The notes beneath the pieces were generated by a model that did no database searches, was not told the origin of the DNA, and saw nothing but the letters and a program-made list of their open reading frames with translations. Shown here one piece after another: positions 57,926 through 64,000 of a stretch of DNA of 64,000 bases. A program made the position numbers and the translations under genes. The stretch lies in assembly GCF_947250645.1 (NCBI RefSeq), contig NZ_OX366334.1:124001-188000 (forward strand), in the 5' to 3' direction. This DNA is from Wolbachia endosymbiont (group B) of Eucosma cana (lineage in GTDB: Bacteria > Pseudomonadota > Alphaproteobacteria > Rickettsiales > Anaplasmataceae). The stretch's first letter is position 1, and each line of letters starts with the position of its first letter.

Positions 57926-59025
57926 CCAATTCCCGTTACACGGGAAACAGATAGACAATAATGGAAGAAAAGCCATAATGAAATAAGTGAAATAGTTTAG
58001 GTATAAATGGCACTCAGATCAAAATTATTGGATGAAGAAGTAGTAAAATCAGCAAAAGAGATGCTGAAGAAAGTAAGGAATAATGCATATGTTTCAAAAA
58101 AACTAAACGCTGTAATTGCAGCAAAAAAGTACAGTATAACGTCTGTAGCAAAAATATATTGCATTTCAAGAAAGGCACTAACTTCGTGGATAAAACTCTT
58201 GAAATTTGGCAGAGAAGAAAAACTGTTTGCTCCTCGATCACGCCGAAGAAAAACTAAATTAAATCAGGCTCAACTACAGCAAATTGAAGCATGGATAGAA
58301 GAAAACCCTAATATTACCATTAAAGAAATGAGAATAAGAATACAGGAAAAGTTCGACTTAAATATTAGCAAATCTACAGTACACCGCCATATGCAAAAGA
58401 TGAAATTTTCATATATTACACCAAGACCAGTACACAACGTACAAGATAAAAGTAAACAAGAGGAATTCAAAAAAAAATCTCAATGAAGTTATTGGAAAGT
58501 ATCCTGAAAAAGAGCTATTTTTCTTTGATGAATCAAGGTTTGGCACACATTCGAAAGTTGGGCATGGATGGTTTAAAAAAGGTACTAGAACTCGGGTTAA
58601 AATAAAGTTAGGTAGGCATAATTTTTATCTCTACAGTGCAGTTAATCCTAAAAATGGAGAGAGTTTTAGCTTATTTGCACCAAATGTTAACACTGATTGC
58701 ATGAATATATTTCTTGAGCAAATGTTGCAATATCTAGGGACAAGAGAAGCTGTTCTTGTTATGGACTGTGCTAGTTGGCATAAGTCAAAAAATTTAAAGG
58801 TACCTAAAAACATTGAGATTATATACCTACCTCCATATTCACCTGAACTTAATCCTGTTGAGAGGCTTTGGTTATATATAAAACAGAACATTTTGCGCAA
58901 TAAAATATACAGTACTATTGCTTTGCTTGAGAGCACTTTATGCAAATTTCTTACCTCTCTTGCTACTTCTACAATTAAACAACTCTGCTCTGTTTCCTAT
59001 TTGACTCCACAACAATGAGAATTGG
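57926..59025 (+). mobile_element. IS630-family insertion sequence, copy 2 (1100 bp)
   Basis: Same element and orientation as 4088-5187, flanked by TA at 57924-57925 and 59026-59027. Direct copies 53.8 kb apart (start to start) could recombine to delete the region between. It interrupts the ankyrin-like gene. Confidence 0.9.
58007..59018 (+). CDS. IS630-family transposase in two frames, copy 2
   Basis: Both frames give the same proteins as copy 1 (58007-58486, then the +1 frame to 59018), with the same break after the nine-A run and the same intact acidic triad. That both copies share the break argues that it does not prevent transposition, or that both derive from one recent, already frameshifted parent mobilised in trans. 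Confidence 0.8.
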
Positions 59026-59637
59026 TATTACTACTGCAAATATAACTAAAAAGTTACCAAATGGTACGGAGTATAATCTAACACCGCTTGGCTATGCTAT
59101 GAATTTCAATAATCCGGGAAAAAAAGTTAAAACTATTCTAGATGTAGTTGAAGATAATAATATGTTAGAAGAAGTTTTTGCTGATGTAGAAGGAAATGAT
59201 CGTAGCAGACTTCAGGAGATTTTAAAAACATTAAAAAGTCAAGAGCAAGATGAAGGGCAAAAAACTAAAATTGATAATTGGCTAGCAATACTTGGAGATA
59301 GAATATCTAGTTGTAAAAGTAATGAAAAGCCTTTAGTGCCTGAAAGTAGTGTGCCTAGAACTGAAGAAAATATAGTAAAAACTACTAATAAATCAATAAT
59401 GATTGGTAGTGTTTGTGGTGTTGTAGCTGCATTAGCAGTTGGTGGTGGATGTTTTGCTGCTGGTGTTGCATTACCAATATTGGCTTTAATTGGTATAGCT
59501 GTTGCTGCTTTTGTACTTACAGGACTTGTTACTGGTGGTATTACGTATGAAGTGTGTAAGCCTTGTAATGAGCTAAATGAAGTTGATGTACAATCAGAAG
59601 TTTCTTCAGAGTTAGGCGTAACAGCATAGTTAAGTAG

Positions 59638-59664
59638 AAGGAAGAAGTCTCTTCTTCCTTTTCT
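59638..59664 (+). terminator. Hairpin terminator after the interrupted gene
   Basis: AAGGAAGAAG (59638-59647) pairs perfectly with CTTCTTCCTT (59651-59660) around TCT, followed by TTCT. It lies 9 bp after the stop codon. Confidence 0.65.
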
Positions 59665-59779
59665 CCAAGTTTTCTTATTTAGCGAGGTATCTAGATACTA
59701 GGATACCTTGCTTAACACCAAAACAGAATTAAGGTTTAAACATCCTAGGTGTATTAACATTCATTTTGAAGACAGCAAA

Positions 59780-59870
59780 TGGTGTCATCTCAGCGCCCTC
59801 TTTCTTGTTATTCCAGTACTGGGATTCAGAAAACTGACCAGGTTGGTCACGCGCTGGCTCTCTAAAATTA
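59780..59870. repeat. Degenerate palindromic repeat fragments
   Basis: GTGTCATCTCAGCGCC, TTATTCCAGTACTGGGATTCAG and GGTCACGCGCTGG are half-sites of the palindromic family. The rest of the 59.67-60.06 kb gap is AT-rich with no coding signal; the 65-codon frame over this stretch is not called. Confidence 0.55.
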
Positions 59871-60063
59871 CTTTAGCTACAAATATTAAGAAATTTACTA
59901 AATAAAAAAAGACAAAAGAATCCCCGTATAGCGAGTTTTAATAATGTAAATTGATAATGTGCTAACAAACGCGATTTGGCTGAATGTAGAAAAAATAAAA
60001 AAAGCCACTATAATTTTATGTAATTTGCCAATAAATATCTGAGTTTTTTACTGAATTTTGTCG

Positions 60064-60150
60064 TTGAGCCCAAAAACAAGGATAAATACCTTTATCAGTA
60101 TAATAAGGAAAGTGGGAAGGTTTGTCAAGTAATAAAACTAGAGGGCTCAA
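60064..60150 (-). repeat. Partial copy C of the MSRIPDT element (promoter end only)
   Basis: On the minus strand ATTACTTGACAAACCTTCCC then ACTTTCCTTATTATACTG matches the promoter end of copy A closely, then GGTATTT; after that the sequence diverges and has no AGGAGG or micro-ORF. The stretch is enclosed by TTGAGCCC (60064-60071) and its complement GGGCTCAA (60143-60150). Confidence 0.55.
60100..60128 (-). promoter_or_regulatory. Promoter of partial copy C
   Basis: Minus strand TTGACA (60123-60128), 17 bp, TATTAT (60100-60105). A strong predicted promoter pointing into the gene-free gap toward 59.9 kb. Confidence 0.6.
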
Positions 60151-60167
60151 ATGGAAGAAGGTAAACT

Positions 60168-61745
60168 CTAAAGTGTACGTTCAGTAGCACTTTCTATAAG
60201 AGAGATTGTATTATCTATCCCATAAAGCTTTATAAAAGATCCCATTCTAGGACCGGTTTTTTGGCCAAGCAGCGTTTCATATAGCAACTGAAACCAATCG
60301 CGTAAGTTATTGTAATTATGTTTTTTTCCGATGGAGAAAACCTGAGATTGAATCTCTTCAGCAGTGGCTGTAATAGGCAGGGAATGTAGGTTGCTCTTTA
60401 AATCTAGTAACGCTTCTTTCTCTTTTTCGTTTGAAGCTTTATACGCTTTTGTTGGCTTGATAAAGTCGTGATAATACCTAACTGCAAAATCCGAAAGCCT
60501 ATCTAGCATTTTGTTGCTTTCTGGTGTAACGTTTGGTGCATAAGTTGATATAAAACCCCAAAGAATCTCTTTATTTTCAGCATTACAAGCTGCTGCCAGG
60601 TTTAAAAGTAACGAAAAATTTATGCCTGAAGTTTCTACGTTTGGAACTTTACCTTGATGGATGTGCCATACAGGACTGTTTACATCCTTTTCTTTACTTT
60701 CATTATAACGCTTAACAAACTCCAAATATTCATCAGTTGATTTTGGTATCACATCAAAATATAAACGTTTAGCTTTTCTAGGGCTCTGAAAGATGTATAA
60801 CGCTAAACTCTCTGTGGGTGCGTAAGTTAGCCACTCCTCAATTGAAATACCATTTCCTTTTGATTTTGATATCTTCTTTCCTTCTTTATCAAGAAATAAC
60901 TCATAGCAAAACAAAAGCGGTGGCTTTTCTCCAAGTATTTTACATATTTGACTTGAAAGCACAGCAGATGGAGTCAAATCCTTTCCATGAGCTTCGTAAT
61001 TAACTCCGAATGCAGCCCATCTCATTCCCCAATCAGGTTTCCATTGCAATTTGCATCTGCCTTTTGTTACTGGAACTTCTATTTCTTCTCCATTTGCTTC
61101 TTTATATTTGATTGTTCCTTTATCTGTATTTCTTTCAATTACTGGAACTTGTAGAACTTGAGAAGTTTTTGGGCATATCGGCAAGAATGGACTGTAAGTC
61201 TGCTGCCTTTCTTCCCGGAATGATGGAAGCATTACCTCCATTACTCTGTCGTAATTTTTCAGCAAGAGTAAGAGCTTTTCATCGTAAACACCAGATCTAT
61301 AACACTCTGTAGCGCTTCTAAATTCGTATTCAAACTCAAATAAATCAAGGAATTTGCACAGCAATGAATTCATATGATGGCCATAACTCTCATGAGTGCC
61401 AAATGGGTCAGGTATCATGGTTAATGGCTTGTTCAGATTCTCTCTTAGCATTTCCTGATTTGGTACATTATCTGGTATTTTTCGCAAACCATCCATATCG
61501 TCGGAAACTGCAATGATTTTGGTTTTTATACTAGGAGCTATTTTTTTTAGAGCGTTTGCAATAACTGTGGTACGAAAAACTTCCCCAAAAGTACCAATAT
61601 GTGGCAAACCTGATGGCCCATATCCAGTCTCAAATGTTATCTCTTTTTTATTAGGGAATTCTTGTAGTATTTTTTCTGCTTCTTGAAATGGCCAGTTTGT
61701 CATCGTTAGAGTTAAATTGGTTATCTTACCTAAAGTGCTATTCAT
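60168..61745 (-). CDS. lysK: Class I lysyl-tRNA synthetase
   Basis: LysK charges tRNA-Lys with the class I fold, unrelated to the common class II LysS; Rickettsiales and other alphaproteobacteria use this archaeal-type enzyme. The 525-residue protein has the HIGH motif as PSGLPHIGTFGEV (about 43-55) and the KMSKS motif as KKISKSKGNGISIEEW. The C-terminal helical anticodon-binding domain is present. The start may be ATG 61745 or 14 codons in (MTNWPFQEAEKIL), where family similarity begins. It is divergent from virB3 with 65 bp between. Confidence 0.96.
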   Translation of the reverse strand: MNSTLGKITNLTLTMTNWPFQEAEKILQEFPNKKEITFETGYGPSGLPHIGTFGEVFRTTVIANALKKIAPSIKTKIIAVSDDMDGLRKIPDNVPNQEMLRENLNKPLTMIPDPFGTHESYGHHMNSLLCKFLDLFEFEYEFRSATECYRSGVYDEKLLLLLKNYDRVMEVMLPSFREERQQTYSPFLPICPKTSQVLQVPVIERNTDKGTIKYKEANGEEIEVPVTKGRCKLQWKPDWGMRWAAFGVNYEAHGKDLTPSAVLSSQICKILGEKPPLLFCYELFLDKEGKKISKSKGNGISIEEWLTYAPTESLALYIFQSPRKAKRLYFDVIPKSTDEYLEFVKRYNESKEKDVNSPVWHIHQGKVPNVETSGINFSLLLNLAAACNAENKEILWGFISTYAPNVTPESNKMLDRLSDFAVRYYHDFIKPTKAYKASNEKEKEALLDLKSNLHSLPITATAEEIQSQVFSIGKKHNYNNLRDWFQLLYETLLGQKTGPRMGSFIKLYGIDNTISLIESATERTL

Positions 61746-61810
61746 TTCAATAGATTTTTAATTAATGATGTAGTATTAGTGTTAGAGCTATTAATTAGAA
61801 GATCAAGGGT

Positions 61811-62107
61811 ATGTCCACAGGTAATATACAAACGGATCAATTATTTAAAGGTCTTACAAGACCTGCGATGCTTTTTGGTGTGAGTTATATGTTTGCAATA
61901 TTAAACGTTTTAATTTGCATGCTAATTTTCATTAACACAAATGATCTTAGAGTAATTCTCCTGATGTTACCAGGGATACATGGACTTGGCTATATAGCTT
62001 CTGCAAAGGAACCGTTGTTTATTGAGTTATTTATGGTAAAATTGGGAAAATGCTCCAAATGTTTAAATCGGTTTTATCATGGAGCCAATTCTTATGACAT
62101 TACTTGA
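61811..62107 (+). CDS. virB3: Type IV secretion protein VirB3
   Basis: Small inner-membrane T4SS component associated with VirB4. The 98-residue protein has the family opening DQLFKGLTRPAMLFGVSYMF and two adjacent hydrophobic helices (FGVSYMFAILNVLICMLIFI and VILLMLPGIHGLGYI), ending in a Cys-containing tail. It is the first gene of the conserved Rickettsiales virB3-virB4-virB6 operon; virB4 follows after 9 bp. Confidence 0.93.
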   Translation: MSTGNIQTDQLFKGLTRPAMLFGVSYMFAILNVLICMLIFINTNDLRVILLMLPGIHGLGYIASAKEPLFIELFMVKLGKCSKCLNRFYHGANSYDIT

Positions 62108-62116
62108 TGTTATGCA

Positions 62117-64000
62117 ATGTTGAGATTTAGAGCTATTCAATCAAAGAATAAATCTATTCTAAGTAGGGAGGTTCACGCTGCTGAATTTATACCTTATTCT
62201 TGCTATTGGAATAGTACAACCTTGATGACAAAGCAGAATTGGTTAGTTAAATTTATAAAATTAAATGGCTTTGCGTTTGAAACGGCCGATGATGAAGACT
62301 TGGCGATACAAAATAATATCAGAAATCAGATGCTAAGAAGTATTTCATCTCCAGCATTTAGTTTATACTTTCATACCATCAGGCGTAAGAAGAATATCTT
62401 TTCTGATGAATTTGCAAGCCAGAGTTTACCAAATTTTTTTGCTAACCATGTAAATCTAAAATGGAGAGAAAAACACGCAACTAGGCAATCTTTTATTAAT
62501 GATTTATACATTACGATTATTCGTAGGGCAGACACAAAAGGAGTAGAATTTTTATCACATCTACTGAAAAAATTTGGGCATGTAACTTCAAAACATGCTT
62601 GGGAAAGTGATATGCGTGATACCTATGAAGATTTAGAGGAAACAACAAATCGTATAGTAACAAGCTTTAGGAATTATTCGCCTAAAGTCCTTGGAGTAAA
62701 AGAAACTCCAAACGGACTGTTTTGTGAAATAATGGAGTTTCTGTCTAGAATTGTAAATTGTGGCTTTGTTACAAACACGCTCTTTCCACTAAAAACTGAA
62801 ATATCAAGATACTTACCAGTTCATAGGTTATTTTTTGGCCATAAGATGATACAGGTTGTGACTCATAATGAAAGTAAATATGCTGGAATAGTTAGTATCA
62901 AAGAATATGGAAATAATACTTCTGCAGGAATGCTTGATTCTTTTTTACAACTTCCTTATGAATTTATTATCACGCAGTCTTTTCAATTTACAAATAGGCA
63001 AATGGCAATTGCGAAAATGCAGATACAGCAAAATCGTATGATACAATCTGCAGATAAAGCTATTTCTCAAATAGCAGAAATTTCTCATGCACTTGATGAT
63101 GCAATGAGTGGTAAGATTGCGTTTGGTGCACACCATTTAACTATCTTATGTATAGAAAAAAGCCCTAAATCATTAGATAATGCTTTATCATTGGTTGAAT
63201 CAGAGCTTTCTAATTGTGGTGTTTATCCTGTTCGTGAGAGGGTTAATCTAGAGCCAGCATTTTGGGCGCAAATTCCTGGTAATTTCGATTATATAGTAAG
63301 AAAAGGTACAATAAGTAGTCTTAATTTGGCCGGTTTTGCATCTCAACATAATTATCCTACTGGTAAAAAATTCGATAACCACTGGGGAGATGCTGTTACA
63401 GTTTTTGATACAACATCTGGCACTCCATTTTTCTTCAACTTTCATATAAGGGATGTTGGACATACTATGATAATTGGGCCAACAGGTGCTGGTAAAACTG
63501 TTTTAATGAATTTTTTATGTGCTCAAGCAATGAAATTTTCTCCAAGAATATTCTTTTTTGATAAAGATCGCGGTGCAGAAATTTTTTTAAGAGCACTTGG
63601 TGGTATCTATACTATAATAGAACCAAGAACTAAGACAAATTTTAATCCTCTACAACTTGATGATACTCCTGATAATAAAACATTTTTGATGGAATGGATA
63701 AAATCTTTAATTTTAGTGTACAACGATAAATTCACTTCAGAAGATATTGCTAGAATTAATGATGCAATTGAGGGAAATTTTAAATTAAAAAAAGAAGACA
63801 GATTTTTGAGAAATCTCGTACCATTTTTAGGACTTGCGGGCCCTGATACTCTAGCTGGAGCAATATCTATGTGGCATGATGATGGCTCTCATGCTGCAAT
63901 ATTTGACAATAAAGAAGATTTGCTAGATTTTTCAAAAGCAAGAGTGTTTGGCTTTGAAATGGCTAGCTTGCTAAAAGATCCTGTTGCTCTTGGACCGGTC
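62117..64000 (+). CDS. virB4: Type IV secretion ATPase VirB4 (canonical copy, 3' end outside window)
   Basis: The frame is open from ATG 62117 (MLRFRAIQSKNKSILSREVH) to the window end, 628 codons of an expected 800. The previous in-frame stop is the virB3 TGA at 62105, so this start is firm. The N-terminal VirB4 domain contains AEFIPYSCYWNSTTLMTKQN and LEPAFWAQIPGNFDYI. The ATPase domain has an intact Walker A, IIGPTGAGKTVLMNF, near residue 455; Walker B lies beyond the window. Contrast the paralogue at 22.3-24.6 kb, where the Walker A Lys is Arg. Confidence 0.96.
   Translation, partial: MLRFRAIQSKNKSILSREVHAAEFIPYSCYWNSTTLMTKQNWLVKFIKLNGFAFETADDEDLAIQNNIRNQMLRSISSPAFSLYFHTIRRKKNIFSDEFASQSLPNFFANHVNLKWREKHATRQSFINDLYITIIRRADTKGVEFLSHLLKKFGHVTSKHAWESDMRDTYEDLEETTNRIVTSFRNYSPKVLGVKETPNGLFCEIMEFLSRIVNCGFVTNTLFPLKTEISRYLPVHRLFFGHKMIQVVTHNESKYAGIVSIKEYGNNTSAGMLDSFLQLPYEFIITQSFQFTNRQMAIAKMQIQQNRMIQSADKAISQIAEISHALDDAMSGKIAFGAHHLTILCIEKSPKSLDNALSLVESELSNCGVYPVRERVNLEPAFWAQIPGNFDYIVRKGTISSLNLAGFASQHNYPTGKKFDNHWGDAVTVFDTTSGTPFFFNFHIRDVGHTMIIGPTGAGKTVLMNFLCAQAMKFSPRIFFFDKDRGAEIFLRALGGIYTIIEPRTKTNFNPLQLDDTPDNKTFLMEWIKSLILVYNDKFTSEDIARINDAIEGNFKLKKEDRFLRNLVPFLGLAGPDTLAGAISMWHDDGSHAAIFDNKEDLLDFSKARVFGFEMASLLKDPVALGPV

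Larger units (their letters stand above)
57648..59629 (+). pseudogene. Ankyrin-like membrane protein gene interrupted by IS630
   Basis: The 5' part (57648-57924) encodes MSRYEDLTEKQKELYNTLKD and the module TTANITEKLEGGTKYNLTPL then GYAMNFN. After the IS the module recurs (TTANITKKLPNGTEYNLTPL GYAMNFN), then helical sequence and a C-terminal membrane hairpin (VCGVVAALAVGGGCFAAGVA and LIGIAVAAFVLTGLVTGGI) with an acidic tail. The 27 bases just before the IS (57898-57924) match the IS3 orfA gene exactly, so the junction was scarred before IS630 came. Removing the IS does not restore the frame. The 3' part could be translated from an ATG at 59015 inside the IS end. Confidence 0.75.

Noticed and set aside
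59708..59905. 65-codon plus-strand ORF after the IS630-broken gene.
   Set aside because: It lies over degenerate palindromic repeats and has no ribosome-binding site or recognisable protein.

Overview
The window is AT-rich DNA from a Wolbachia-like endosymbiont (Alphaproteobacteria, Rickettsiales). The signs are several ankyrin-repeat proteins, IS481, IS3 and IS630 insertion sequences, a class I lysyl-tRNA synthetase, a duplicated VirB4 of the Rickettsiales-type IV secretion system, scattered single housekeeping genes instead of large operons, and Wolbachia-type palindromic repeats, two of which sit in frame inside genes. No 16S or wsp is present, so strain and supergroup cannot be read from this sequence.

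Layout. 1-5.7 kb: 3' end of ligA, then a patch of decayed mobile DNA (IS481 relic, complete IS3 copy, broken gene, IS630 copy) and a small ankyrin gene. 5.7-17 kb: AsmA-like protein and murJ (minus strand), tRNA-His, then plus-strand mnmG, an M24 aminopeptidase, a serine hydrolase and an epimerase-like gene. 17-19.3 kb: an ankyrin gene whose stop codon is split by a second, inverted IS3 copy. 19.5-26.5 kb: a minus-strand cluster of a VirB2-like pilin candidate, a VirB4 paralogue with an altered Walker A motif, a 940-residue Cys-rich secreted protein and a low-complexity membrane protein. 26.6-51.4 kb: mostly housekeeping (nitronate monooxygenase-like, cytochrome b561, nuoD, recJ, miaB, ileS, pheT, F0 ATP synthase a-c-b'-b, glycosyltransferase, ctaA, pccA, gltX) with two Wolbachia-type membrane/coiled-coil proteins. 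51.4-52.8 kb: a repeat-rich intergenic stretch and hsp20. 52.8-57.5 kb: pdxJ, HU-like protein, rplM-rpsI, TolC-like, PopZ-like and rlmE. 57.6-59.7 kb: an ankyrin-like gene broken by the second IS630 copy. 60-64 kb: lysK and the start of the canonical virB3-virB4 operon, which runs off the window.

The most unusual signal is a dispersed intergenic element seen in two clear copies (minus strand near 31.7-31.9 kb, plus strand near 51.4-51.64 kb) and a partial third near 60.1 kb. The two full copies share a TTGACA promoter-like start, a strong AGGAGG ribosome-binding site, and a seven-codon ORF, MSRIPDT, in which the only sense-codon differences are synonymous and the stop differs only TAA/TGA. 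Each copy also has two perfect palindromes (centred on CTGCAG and on GG..CC) in which the copies differ by paired, symmetry-preserving changes. This looks like a conserved small genetic element rather than random intergenic DNA. No function is visible.
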